A DNA stretch of 40,077 bases, taken from a candidate division WOR-3 bacterium (GTDB taxonomy: Bacteria; Hydrothermota; Tepidihabitantia; Tepidihabitantales; Tepidihabitantaceae). Shown piece after piece: positions 21,742-29,764 of this stretch. The notes under the pieces were generated by a model. It ran no database searches. It was not told the DNA's origin and was given only the letters and a program-made list of their open reading frames with translations. The DNA is taken from positions 1-40,077 of the forward strand of contig VGIR01000019.1 of assembly GCA_016867815.1 (NCBI GenBank), given 5' to 3'. Numbering within the stretch: position 1 is the first letter of the stretch; every line of letters begins with the position of its first letter. Both the position numbers and the translations under genes were made by a program.

Positions 21742-22743
21742 TTGGCCAGCGAGTTCAGCGCGACAGGCCGGACGGTCTGGTATTGGAACCGGGCTGCGGC
21801 GTATGCGGTTATTGCGGCACTCCCGCCGATAGTCATACTCGCAGTGGAGTCCGGCACCCTGGCGCGGATACGGGCCATCATCACCGGCACCAATGTCGCA
21901 CCGCCGCTGCCGTTGCTGTTCATTCCCGGGGCAGCGAACATCTCGCTGGCGTGGGCGATTTTCTTCGTTGCCCTGGCCGTAGTCTACACCCGGGATGCCG
22001 GAACCGAGAGCGACGAGCAGGTGGAACAGAGGCCATTCGAGAAAGATAGTGTGGCGGAACGCGAACCGGAGTTGGCGATGGCGGCACCGCGCGCAGAAGC
22101 GGAGCGTGAACCCAAGGGTGGGGACGACGTCGCTCTGCCGGCGGTGAAGAATGTTGCGGAGGCCAAGGCTCTGCTCGACAAGGGAAACGAGCTATACACC
22201 ATGGGTCACTACGAACAAGCAGTAGCCCATTTCGACGAAGCCATCAGACTCCACCCGCGGCTCGCGGGCGCCTGGGCTGCCAAGGGACTTGCCTGCAGTG
22301 CTCTGGGCCGGGATCAGGAAGCGATTCGCTGCTATGACGAGTCCCTGAGGATCAACCCGCGCGATGCGGCTGTCTGGGACGACAAGGGCAACTCCCTTTT
22401 CGCCCTTGGCCGGTTGGAGGGCGCCCTCAATTGCTTCAACGAGGCACTGATAGTAAACCCTCGCGACGAGAGGGCCTGGTACAACATGGGCATCTGCCTT
22501 GCCAATCTCGGCCGCCCGGAGGAAGCCCTCGCTCGCTGCAACAAGGCCACCGATCTTGACCCGTCGTTTGCCGCAGCTTGGCAGGCAAAGGCGCTGGTCC
22601 TCGAGCGCCTGAGCAGGACCCGAGACGCGATCGCGGCATACAAGCAGTTCATCTCGCTCGCCTCAGAAAGCGACGCCGCTTCGGCCGAGAAGGTGCGGCA
22701 GCACGTCAGCGAGCTCGAAGCTGCCATGCAGCGAGGGGTCTGA
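21742..22743 (+). CDS. Membrane-anchored TPR protein
   Basis: 333 residues. TTG start at 21742 with GAGGAG just upstream. Two N-terminal TM helices (AYAVIAALPPIVILAV and ISLAWAIFFVALAVVYT), a charged linker (residues 90-140, Glu/Arg-rich), then four tandem TPRs (residues 145-300) with the A-x-x-x-F/Y-x-x-A pattern (for example HYEQAVAHFDEAIRLHPRLA and KGNSLFALGRLEGALNCF). Scaffold for protein-protein contacts at the membrane; partner unknown. Convergent with another TPR protein gene. Confidence 0.8.
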   Translation: MASEFSATGRTVWYWNRAAAYAVIAALPPIVILAVESGTLARIRAIITGTNVAPPLPLLFIPGAANISLAWAIFFVALAVVYTRDAGTESDEQVEQRPFEKDSVAEREPELAMAAPRAEAEREPKGGDDVALPAVKNVAEAKALLDKGNELYTMGHYEQAVAHFDEAIRLHPRLAGAWAAKGLACSALGRDQEAIRCYDESLRINPRDAAVWDDKGNSLFALGRLEGALNCFNEALIVNPRDERAWYNMGICLANLGRPEEALARCNKATDLDPSFAAAWQAKALVLERLSRTRDAIAAYKQFISLASESDAASAEKVRQHVSELEAAMQRGV

Positions 22744-22781
22744 ACCGGCCGGCCGATGGCCGGCCTCGTCGTCACTGGGAG

Positions 22782-23996
22782 CTAGTCCTGCGCTGTCGGC
22801 TCGTTTCGTCGCTGGCGTACCTGGTCGATGCGGTCCACGAGATCGACAACACCTTCATCCGAAACAGAGGCCTGCTTCAGCAGTTCCTGCAGCCGATCAC
22901 GGCCGAGCGCTTCATCGCATCGCAGCAGCCCCAGCAGCGCCTGATTCCTGCCGTGGCGCACGCCGACTGACAAGAGGATGGCCAGGGCCTCAGCCAGGCT
23001 GGGTACAGCCTGTTCGTGCGCACCCTTCTTCTCCAAGGTGAGTCCGGTGTTTCCGAGCCCGGTAGCCACACCCAGGCGGAAGTCGATTCGGCGGGCCCCG
23101 TCCAGCGATTCCTCGTGGGACTTCAGCGCCTTGTCGAGTTCGCCCTTGTCGAGGTAGACGCCGCCGATGCCGCCGAGTCCGACAGCAAAGCCGAGGTTGT
23201 CTCCAATCTTGACGGCGATCTCAACTGCTTCTTCATAGTACTCCCGCGCCGCGGCGAGTTGACCCTTGTCGCGGCGGACACTGGCGGCGTTCACCAGGGC
23301 GCTGACCACGCCCGGTTCATCGCCGATTCGGCGCGACAAATCCAACGCTCTTTCGTGTGACTTGAGCGCATCGTCGAGTTGGCCCCGGTAGCGCTGGAAA
23401 GTGCCGATGTTGCCAAGGCAGAGCGCTACCAGCCGCTGCTTGTCGGACTCCCGGGCAATGGCCAGGGCCTGATTGAGGTCTTCGAGCGCGTTGTCGTGTT
23501 GGCCGAATTCGTGACGGACTACACCCATGTTGGCAAGTGCCGAGGCCTTGCCTTCTTTGTCTCCTTCGCTTTCCGACAGGCGGCACGCCTCCCCGAACTC
23601 CTCGAGCGCATCAACCAAACTGCCCCGCATGAAATGGCACACGCCGACTTGAACGAGCAGCGGGACAAGTTGCGCCCGGGCGACCCTGACCTTTGCCTCA
23701 TGGAGAAGCTCGATTGCCTCGTCCCACTGGTATGTTCTCATCGCGGCAAGGCCCGGTTCGAAGGACTGGCTGACCGCAGGCTCCGAACCGCTGAACTCCC
23801 CGGCGTACTCGGCCATCCTGTTCAGATCGCGCCGGATCACGTCCTGCCTCACCTTGGCGCCACTGGACTTCTTCGCACGCGGGATCTTCCGACGACGACG
23901 AAGGACCGCTATACCCAGAGCTGCGACGACGCCCACGACTATCCCCAGCAAGAACAAAGCTACCGGGTCAAAGCCCGGTTGTACATCGCCGCTCAA
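22782..23996 (-). CDS. Membrane-anchored TPR (Kinesin-light-chain/NPHP3-like) protein
   Basis: 404 residues if started at TTG 23996. One TM helix (VALFLLGIVVGVVAALGIAVL) is followed by a basic stretch (RRRRKIPRAKKSS), so N-out/C-in. At least seven TPR-like units of about 40 residues follow (SALANMGVVRHEFGQHDNAL, LGNIGTFQRYRGQLDDAL, LGGIGGVYLDKGELDKAL), characteristic of kinesin-light-chain-like TPR_12 repeats. The start is picked because a TTGACG-N16-TATACT promoter ends 7 bases before this TTG. The frame extends upstream to 24242, but that part would lie before the promoter and has no membrane-protein logic. Function unknown, scaffold-like. Confidence 0.75.
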   Translation of the reverse strand: MSGDVQPGFDPVALFLLGIVVGVVAALGIAVLRRRRKIPRAKKSSGAKVRQDVIRRDLNRMAEYAGEFSGSEPAVSQSFEPGLAAMRTYQWDEAIELLHEAKVRVARAQLVPLLVQVGVCHFMRGSLVDALEEFGEACRLSESEGDKEGKASALANMGVVRHEFGQHDNALEDLNQALAIARESDKQRLVALCLGNIGTFQRYRGQLDDALKSHERALDLSRRIGDEPGVVSALVNAASVRRDKGQLAAAREYYEEAVEIAVKIGDNLGFAVGLGGIGGVYLDKGELDKALKSHEESLDGARRIDFRLGVATGLGNTGLTLEKKGAHEQAVPSLAEALAILLSVGVRHGRNQALLGLLRCDEALGRDRLQELLKQASVSDEGVVDLVDRIDQVRQRRNEPTAQD

Positions 23997-24003
23997 CCAA
24001 GTA

Positions 24004-24031
24004 AGTATAGCCAGGTGCGGCGCTGCGTCAA
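24004..24031 (-). promoter_or_regulatory. Sigma70-type promoter of TPR gene (leaderless TTG start)
   Basis: Minus strand TTGACG (24026-24031), 16-base spacer, TATACT (24004-24009). The in-frame TTG lies 7 bases after the -10 box. Confidence 0.6.
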
Positions 24032-24160
24032 CCAAGAGGACTCGTATCGAAACCCTCAGAGAAGTCCCGCCGGCTCCGCAGCCCACCGGCAGCGACGTCA
24101 AGACTACCATCGAACCCAACTGACCGCCTTCGCTGACTCGTGACCGCAGGCTGGAACCCG

Positions 24161-24343
24161 CTAGGGAGTCTTCTGCCTTCCGCACGGAGCAGACATCGGG
24201 ATACGGCACGGCAAGCTGCTCCGGTAATCGTCCTGCGAACAACCGTGCGGGTGGCCCTTCGGGTAGTCAGGCAGATAGCATCCGGCGTAGCGGCACGAAT
24301 TGCCCGGCTGGTCGAACTCAGGATTGGGTCCCGGGCAGCGCAC
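24161..24343 (-). CDS. Possible small Cys-rich protein or gene fragment
   Basis: 60 residues from GTG 24343, preceded by GGGGAG at 7 bases. Composition is protein-like rather than shadow-like: CPGPNPEFDQPGN, CRYAGCYLPDYPKG, six Cys in total, rich in Pro, Tyr and Asp. The open frame extends further upstream with Gly/Asp-rich sequence to about 24500. It may be the C-terminal remnant of a larger extracellular protein. No family recognised. Apart from this, 24032-24759 shows no convincing gene. Confidence 0.3.
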   Translation of the reverse strand: MRCPGPNPEFDQPGNSCRYAGCYLPDYPKGHPHGCSQDDYRSSLPCRIPMSAPCGRQKTP

Positions 24344-24759
24344 GAGGTTGGCTCCCCAGCTATCTTGTACGTTGCGAAGGGGTAGGCTGCGCGCATCGCC
24401 AGCCGAATGGCGCCCTGAATCGTCCCGAGAATCCCCTTCCGGGCCATGCTGTAGGTAACACCCCGAACCGTCCCCCCAGTGACCCCCGTCACCACCCGTA
24501 CATCAGCCCCAACTGCATGTGGTTCTGCGTCTTACCCTTCATTCGGACCTATCACCCACATTACACAGAGCAGTATAATGCGGACATGTGCGGGTGCCAC
24601 TTGAACCGGTCGAAGGAGGCATTCAGGTTCACACCCGAAAGGGGATCGGGTCTACGCGGGCTCAGAGTAGCGGCAGGCGTGGTGGTTGCCGCCGTAAAGA
24701 ACCGCAGTCCCGGACGACGCGCACGGAGGTAAAGCTCCCTTGAGTACCGACTTGGATTC

Positions 24760-24785
24760 AAGGGGCGGGCTCTCGCCCGCCCCTT
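24760..24785 (-). terminator. GC-rich hairpin downstream of YVTN gene
   Basis: Stem GGGGCGGGC / GCCCGCCCC with loop TCTC, extended by two A-T pairs (11 bp in all). It is 38 bases after the stop of the minus-strand YVTN gene. There is no long T tract, so termination strength is uncertain. Confidence 0.6.
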
Positions 24786-24788
24786 CCT

Positions 24789-24816
24789 GCATTCTGTCTG
24801 CTGTATTCCGACCTCT
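24789..24816. repeat. Period-7 word repeat
   Basis: GCATTCT, GTCTGCT, GTATTCC, GACCTCT, directly between the hairpin and the stop of the YVTN gene. Confidence 0.6.
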
Positions 24817-24823
24817 CGGCAGC

Positions 24824-26233
24824 CTACCTTGTCACGACGACCTTGCGGATGGCTTGTGGCCTGAGACTTGTGGCTTGTGGCTGTTCCTGCACAAAGTACA
24901 CCCCCGGCGCCAGCGCCCGCACATCGTTTGCGCCCGGCCTCAGGTCCATCACCTTCCGGCCTGTCGCATCCAGCAAGCTTGCGGCTTGTGGCTTGCGGCT
25001 TGTGGCTTCCTGCAGGAGCAGCACCCCCCGGACGATGGTCGCCTCCAGCCTGGAACTGGGGGCTTGCGGCTTGAAGCCATCCTCAGCGCCGGTCACGGAC
25101 GAATCCCGTATGACGGAGACGGTAGAGCTCTGTTGATTCGCGACGTAGATGCGGTGCTGCACCGGATTCCGGGCTAAGGCACAGGGAAAGCCGCCGACGC
25201 TAATCGTCGCGACGACCAAGTCAATGCCTCCGTCAATCACCGTGACGCTACTGCCACCGCCGTTCGCGCAGTAGACCTTGTTGTAGACCGAGTCGTAGAC
25301 CAGGACGCGAGGCCGGCGTCCGACCGCGACCGTCTTGAGGACCGTATCCGCCGCCGCGTCAATCACCGTAACGTTGTCGTTGTTGTAGTTCGCGCAGTAC
25401 ACCTTGTTGTTGGTCGAGTTGTACGCCACGGCCATGGGCCCGCCTCCCACCGTGATGGTTGTCATCAAAGTGTCGGAAGCGCCATCGATCACCGTGACGC
25501 TTCCGGAGGCAAAGTTGGCGCAGTAGACCTTGTTGCCGGCCGGATTGCACACCAGCGCCCAAGGCGTGGCTCCTACCGCGATTGTCTTGATGACCGTGTC
25601 CGCGGCCGCATCAATCACCGTGACGTTACCGCTTCCGCTGTTCGCGCAGTAGACTTTGTTGCCGGTCGGACTCCAAACCGGTCCGAGCGGGGTACTCCCG
25701 ACCGCGATGGTCTTGATGACCGTATCGGCAGTTCCGTCAATCACCGTGACGTTGTTGCTGTTCTGATTGGCGCAATAGACCTTGCCGGTCGAATCGCAAG
25801 TCAGACCAACCGGGTTGTCTCCGACCCGGATGGTCTTCAGGACAACGTTGGTGTCCCCCGCAATCACCGTGACTGTATCATTCCCAGGATGGGCACAGTA
25901 GATCCTGTTGTTTGTCGGATTGTAGACGATGCCTCGCGGGTCCGTGCCGACCGGGTAGTTGACGACCGGAATCGTACCGACGACGGCGTTGGTATCCCCG
26001 GCGATGACCGTAACGTTGTCGCCGGTCTGATTGGCGCAATAGACCCTGTTCCCAATCGAATTGTAGACCAGACCGGAAGGACTGGCTCCGGTCGGCAGAT
26101 TGGTCTCAAGCCACTGCGCATTGGCCGCCGACAGGCAGCAGCAGACGACCAACAGCACGGCCAAGGGGCATGCGGCCCGGTTGCGGCAAAGGACGTTACG
26201 GTTGTGTAGAACACTGACGCGGCGGTCGTCCAC
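24824..26233 (-). CDS. Secreted YVTN beta-propeller protein with C-terminal sorting domain
   Basis: 469 residues. GTG start at 26233 with AAAGGAGG 4-5 bases upstream. Signal peptide (AVLLVVCCCLSAANAQ). Eight YVTN units of about 42 residues (VGxxPxG...NKVYCAN...NNVTVIDGxADTVIKTIAVG) form a complete propeller. A C-terminal type-IX-like sorting/anchoring domain follows (LLDATGRKVMDLRPGANDVR, LAPGVYFV, ending KVVVTR). Within that domain three stretches, FKPQAPSSRLEA, EATSRKPQAAS and EQPQATSLRPQAIR, are encoded by period-7 repeats (24852-25076) and look inserted between the beta strands. Probably displayed at the cell surface or secreted; ligand unknown. Paralogue of the truncated protein at 202-915. 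Confidence 0.9.
   Translation of the reverse strand: MDDRRVSVLHNRNVLCRNRAACPLAVLLVVCCCLSAANAQWLETNLPTGASPSGLVYNSIGNRVYCANQTGDNVTVIAGDTNAVVGTIPVVNYPVGTDPRGIVYNPTNNRIYCAHPGNDTVTVIAGDTNVVLKTIRVGDNPVGLTCDSTGKVYCANQNSNNVTVIDGTADTVIKTIAVGSTPLGPVWSPTGNKVYCANSGSGNVTVIDAAADTVIKTIAVGATPWALVCNPAGNKVYCANFASGSVTVIDGASDTLMTTITVGGGPMAVAYNSTNNKVYCANYNNDNVTVIDAAADTVLKTVAVGRRPRVLVYDSVYNKVYCANGGGSSVTVIDGGIDLVVATISVGGFPCALARNPVQHRIYVANQQSSTVSVIRDSSVTGAEDGFKPQAPSSRLEATIVRGVLLLQEATSRKPQAASLLDATGRKVMDLRPGANDVRALAPGVYFVQEQPQATSLRPQAIRKVVVTR
24852..25076. repeat. Three GCTTGTG-type period-7 word repeats inside the YVTN gene
   Basis: Blocks at 24852-24882 (GCTTGTG, ACTTGTG), 24977-25011 (GCTTGCG/GCTTGTG alternating four times) and 25062-25076 (GCTTGCG, GCTTGAA). 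All are in the same orientation and in frame, within loops of the sorting domain. Confidence 0.85.
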
Positions 26234-26283
26234 AGTGCCTCCTTTGGCTAAACCCGGACTGTGACGCTGTCTACGGACGTATG

Positions 26284-26310
26284 ATTATACTCCCGCCCCG
26301 TCGCTGTCAA
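26284..26310 (-). promoter_or_regulatory. Promoter of YVTN exoprotein gene
   Basis: Minus strand TTGACA (26305-26310), short 15-base spacer, TATAAT (26284-26289). Leader about 45 bases with AAAGGAGG. Confidence 0.6.
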
Positions 26311-26331
26311 CAACCACCGCAAAGGTGGTTG
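26311..26331. terminator. Hairpin between DUF192 and YVTN genes
   Basis: Perfect inverted repeat CAACCACC-GCAAA-GGTGGTTG directly upstream of the YVTN promoter. It could terminate the DUF192 transcript or be a regulatory site; there is no T tract. Confidence 0.45.
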
Positions 26332-26342
26332 ATGCTTGGTCA

Positions 26343-26377
26343 ATTCTGGATTCTGGTCTCTGGACTCTGACTTCTGA
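26343..26377. repeat. Period-7 word repeat (ATTCTGG type)
   Basis: ATTCTGG twice, TCTCTGG, ACTCTGA, CTTCTGA. Lies just downstream of the DUF192 gene; similar in wording to the block at 5854-5890. Confidence 0.8.
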
Positions 26378-26406
26378 ATTGTCCGAACCGGGTTGTGTCT
26401 GTTCGG

Positions 26407-26787
26407 CTACTCGGGCTTCGGGGCAGTGGTCTGGAAGGCGATGATGTCGCCGAGTTGCGTCCTCGTTGACGCGATGACGCCGACCGGCAGCTCAATGGTC
26501 TTGGTCCCGCGCCAGGACCAGGCCATGCCCCACGGCTTCACGTTCCGCTTCAGGCCGACGACCCGGTTCTTCTTGTCGAGGAAGACGACATCAATCGCGA
26601 AACGCATGCACCACATATGGATGGATGAGCACGGGTCAATGAGCAGACCGGTGTCGGGCTTCAGCCCGCTCCTTCCGAGCAGGCCCTGGCTGCGTGCCGC
26701 GAATGACTTGGCGATCTCCAACTCCGAAGCGAGCGCCACGCCTTTGGTGACGTTGATTGCGGCGGTATTCGGCTTCTCGTGCTTCAT
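26407..26787 (-). CDS. DUF192 family protein
   Basis: 126 residues from ATG 26787, with GGGGG upstream. Longer frames read into a repeat hairpin and are rejected. The single DUF192 domain has all its signatures: AKSFAARSQGLLGRS, GLLIDPCSSIHMWCMRFAIDVVFLD (the family's M-x-F-M-x-I-D-V-x-F core with MWCM), RNVKPW and TIELPVGV. It lacks the usual signal peptide, so it is either cytoplasmic or starts differently. Biochemical role unknown; compact beta fold. Confidence 0.85.
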   Translation of the reverse strand: MKHEKPNTAAINVTKGVALASELEIAKSFAARSQGLLGRSGLKPDTGLLIDPCSSIHMWCMRFAIDVVFLDKKNRVVGLKRNVKPWGMAWSWRGTKTIELPVGVIASTRTQLGDIIAFQTTAPKPE

Positions 26788-26810
26788 CACTGCCCCCGGA
26801 CCTCCACTGA

Positions 26811-26896
26811 GCCACGAAAGCACGAAGAACACGAAACAGACGGACCCAGGACACACCAAGTCCTCTTCCTCCGATTTCGTGTTTTCGTGGCAGTCA
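26811..26896. repeat. Period-8 word repeat, inverted arms
   Basis: Left arm 26811-26834: GCCACGAA, AGCACGAA and a related unit. Right arm 26874-26889: ATTTCGTG, TTTTCGTG. The arms are near reverse complements, between DUF192 and the protease gene. Confidence 0.75.
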
Positions 26897-26914
26897 ATCT
26901 CGGAGTCATGACAC

Positions 26915-29593
26915 TCAGTCGAGCTTGACGAGCTTGTTGATTGCCCGGAACTCGCCCGCGGCCATGCGACAGTAATAGACGCCGCGCGACACGGTTGCGC
27001 CCCTCTCGTCGCGGCCATCCCAGACGAGGGAGTAGTGAGCAGGGAGGAGGGAGGAGTTGCAGACAGTCTTCACCAAGGCGCCGGAGACGGAGTAGATGGT
27101 AAGGTTCGTCTGCGTCGTGCGCGGGATGCTGAACCGGATGGCAGTCCTGTCCCTGAACGGCGTGGGCCGGGCCCGGTCGAGCGCGAACACGGTGGGCAGC
27201 TTGCCCTGCTCCTGGATGCCGCCGCCCGGCCAGACTACGACCGTGTCGGACAGCGTGTCGTTGCCGGCGAGTTCGTCGGTGGCCAGCACGGTGACGCAGC
27301 TGATACTGAAGGTGCCGACCGAGTCGGCCGACGAGGTTTCGAATGCGACCGTATCGGTCATTCCGGCAGCAAGCGTCACTTCGACCGTGTCAGCGTATCC
27401 CGGGCCGATGTACATCCGGACCGACAGGGTCTCATCGTATGTCCCGTAGTTCTTGACCAGGGCCCGGGGAGTCACGACCGTGCCGGAGTCAACGCTGTCC
27501 GGCGGCGCGATTATGCTTCTGACTCCGACGTCATGCAGTCCGGCGGCCTGCACCGGCCCGGTGATGACCACGGCGTAGGGTTGGCGCGCGGTGACGACGT
27601 TCTGCGCCGCGACCCGCAGCAGCCACCGGCCCGAGTCCGGCTGGTTCACGCGGAACATCTCGAGCGGGTTCTTGTTGTCAAACGCCCCGCTCGGGTTAAG
27701 CCTGGACCGGCCGCTGTCATATAGGTCACCCTTGTAAAAATCGGCGTTCGGCGCCGTCAACTGGCAGTTGAGGTTATTGATGAGCGCGGGATTGGCCCCG
27801 GACGCGGCCGCGGTGTCGGTCCAGACCACGGCCACGCGCAGCGACATCGTCGAGTCGAACACGTCGAACGCGAACTCGCTGTAGTCGCCGGTCTCGAGTC
27901 CGGTCGTGTCGTCGTAGGCGAGCAGGCGGCGCGTGTCGCTGGCGAAGAAGAGGACCGAGTCGAGGTCGATCCGGCCCCAACCGATATGGTCACTGGGCAC
28001 GACGTAGCTTTCCACGTTCGGGTCGGCTGAAACGAGTATCATGGCCCTGAGGATGGCGCTGGAAACGTAGCCCCAGGTGTCGGCCGGTGTGGCCGTACCC
28101 GACGGGTAGTAGCCCTTGCGCAGGTAGGAACGGCAGAGACCCACGCAACCATTGGTAGCCGGGCTGGCCATACTGGTACCGCCCATCGAGACATAGCTGT
28201 TCTGCGTTCCCGCCTCGACCGACATTATGTCTTCACCCGGCGCGGCGATGTCAGGTTTGACGCGGCCGTCGGGTGCAGGACCGGACGACGAGAAGTCGGA
28301 GAGCGCCGTGGCGTTCGTCCCGTTCTGGACCGACGCGGCAGCGATGATCGACTTCGCATTGCCGGGCTCGGTAACCTGGTACTGCGCCGAATGCCCCTGG
28401 TTGCCGCACGACTTGATGGTCTGGATGTCCTTGTTCTTCCAGGAGAATCGGTCGAAGGTAGCGGCGGCATTCGAGTATTGCCCTTTGGTACCGGTCCACC
28501 ACGAGTTGCCGATGGTGTGAGGCCGGAGTTCCGGGTTGCGCAGGTCGTTCGTGATCATGTTCAGCGGAACGGTGAAGTCGTCCCCGGGCGGCTGCGGAAT
28601 CGGCGAGAGGTGAACGATCCGCGCCTGCTTGGAGTGGCCATCATACGCACTGGAGCCGCCGTTGACCGAGTCGTTGCCGGCCATGGTGCCGCCGACATGC
28701 GTGCCGTGGCCGTTCTGGTCACCGACGCCGCCCGCCGGCGGGTAGTGCTTGTACACGACTACCTTGCGGTGGGTCGGGAACTCGCCGGTGTCGGTGATCG
28801 CGACAATCGGGTCGTGGAAAGCCCAGTGGTCCACGTCCAGGCCCGTATCCGTGAAGCCGAGGATTTCGTCCATGCCGAATATGCCCTTGTTCCAGACATT
28901 CCTCTGGTTCACGGTCCAGTCCTGCACAACCCACTGGCACTTGTCGTTCTCCGGCTCGCCCGGGTGCCACTCCTCTATCGAAGATACCCAGCCCAGCCGC
29001 GCGATGGCGGCAAGCTGCTCCCTGGAGCAGTCGACCTCTATGACCTTCATCGCCTCGGAAACGCCCGAGCGGACGACGGCAAGCCCCATCGCCTCGAGCT
29101 CGGCCTTGGCCGCCTCGATGTCCTCGGTGTAGAACAGCGCGACCGCAACCCGTCCGAAGCCCGCCTCGGCCAGGGTCTGCGACCAGAACTTGTAGCCCGG
29201 CTGATAGACGCCGACCCATCGGACGAACGGAAGTGCCGCGACTTCTCCCGCAACTGCGCGGTCCATCCTCACGAATGCCAGATGGCGGGAGTGAAAACCG
29301 AGGAACTCCCCGCCGGCGCGCGCGAGCTGCTGGACCTGTAACGTGTACACCGGCCCGCCGAACTGCACGAGGTAGTAGCCGGTTCCGTCGCCTTCATACT
29401 CGTCGATCCGGAGAGCGGCCGGGAGCGGGGCGGTCTCGCCGAGTGGGTCGAATCTGGGGCTGTCCCAGAACCCGACCTGGAAATCATCAAAGTCCGCCTG
29501 CGGAGCGAATCTGCCGCTGCGCGCGGGACGGAAGGGATTCGCCGCGAATGACGCGGCCGCCAGCAAGAAAACGACGAATACGGCCTTCTTCAT
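26915..29593 (-). CDS. Secreted subtilisin-like (S8) serine protease with C-terminal sorting domain
   Basis: 892 residues. ATG 29593 with AGAGGA 7 bases upstream; signal peptide KKAVFVVFLLAAASFA. Residues 55-215 form an inhibitor-like propeptide region (LPFVRWVGVYQPGYK). The S8 catalytic domain has Asp in FTDTGLDVDH (about 250), His in NGHGTHVGGT (about 295), Asn in SCGNQGHS and Ser in GGTSMASP (about 475). A beta-sandwich P/Homo-B-like domain (VWTDTAAASGANPALINNL), a CARDB-like segment and a FlgD/type-IX-like sorting domain (VFALDRARPTPFRDRTAIRF...GRDERGATVSRGVYYCRM) follow. The stretch CNSSLLPAHYSLV in the last domain comes from a period-7 repeat. Extracellular proteolysis is inferred. Confidence 0.93.
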   Translation of the reverse strand: MKKAVFVVFLLAAASFAANPFRPARSGRFAPQADFDDFQVGFWDSPRFDPLGETAPLPAALRIDEYEGDGTGYYLVQFGGPVYTLQVQQLARAGGEFLGFHSRHLAFVRMDRAVAGEVAALPFVRWVGVYQPGYKFWSQTLAEAGFGRVAVALFYTEDIEAAKAELEAMGLAVVRSGVSEAMKVIEVDCSREQLAAIARLGWVSSIEEWHPGEPENDKCQWVVQDWTVNQRNVWNKGIFGMDEILGFTDTGLDVDHWAFHDPIVAITDTGEFPTHRKVVVYKHYPPAGGVGDQNGHGTHVGGTMAGNDSVNGGSSAYDGHSKQARIVHLSPIPQPPGDDFTVPLNMITNDLRNPELRPHTIGNSWWTGTKGQYSNAAATFDRFSWKNKDIQTIKSCGNQGHSAQYQVTEPGNAKSIIAAASVQNGTNATALSDFSSSGPAPDGRVKPDIAAPGEDIMSVEAGTQNSYVSMGGTSMASPATNGCVGLCRSYLRKGYYPSGTATPADTWGYVSSAILRAMILVSADPNVESYVVPSDHIGWGRIDLDSVLFFASDTRRLLAYDDTTGLETGDYSEFAFDVFDSTMSLRVAVVWTDTAAASGANPALINNLNCQLTAPNADFYKGDLYDSGRSRLNPSGAFDNKNPLEMFRVNQPDSGRWLLRVAAQNVVTARQPYAVVITGPVQAAGLHDVGVRSIIAPPDSVDSGTVVTPRALVKNYGTYDETLSVRMYIGPGYADTVEVTLAAGMTDTVAFETSSADSVGTFSISCVTVLATDELAGNDTLSDTVVVWPGGGIQEQGKLPTVFALDRARPTPFRDRTAIRFSIPRTTQTNLTIYSVSGALVKTVCNSSLLPAHYSLVWDGRDERGATVSRGVYYCRMAAGEFRAINKLVKLD
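27023..27057. repeat. Period-7 word repeat inside the S8 protease gene
   Basis: Heptamers GACGAGG, GAGTAGT, GAGCAGG, GAGGAGG, GAGGAGT. In frame on the minus strand they give NSSLLPAHYSLV in the sorting domain. Confidence 0.8.
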
Positions 29594-29678
29594 TGTTGTT
29601 CCTCTTCGAGCTGGCGCAGTTGCGGCCCCGCGCCAGCAATAGACTCAATCACCTGTCAGAAAGACCACCGGGCGAACC

Positions 29679-29706
29679 ATTCTACACGGTTCACCGCTCC
29701 GGGCAA
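29679..29706 (-). promoter_or_regulatory. Possible promoter of S8 protease gene
   Basis: Minus strand TTGCCC (29701-29706), 16-base spacer, TAGAAT (29679-29684). Leader about 80 bases. Back to back with the promoter of the dikinase-like gene. Confidence 0.5.
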
Positions 29707-29721
29707 CTGCGTCCGTGCTTG

Positions 29722-29749
29722 TTGACAGCGGATGTGGCCTCGCCATACT
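29722..29749 (+). promoter_or_regulatory. Promoter of dikinase-like gene
   Basis: TTGACA (29722-29727), 16-base spacer, CATACT (29744-29749). The ATG at 29765 is 15 bases downstream, so the leader is under 10 bases. Confidence 0.55.
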
Positions 29750-29764
29750 GACAGAGCATACCCT

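Noticed and set aside
21279-21941. 220-codon minus-strand frame over the hyd promoter region
   Set aside because: It spans the promoter, repeats and the start of the TPR gene, with shadow-like composition and no motif.
24028-24242. N-terminal extension of the TPR protein upstream of TTG 23996
   Set aside because: The extension lies upstream of the TTGACG/TATACT promoter and lacks a ribosome-binding site.
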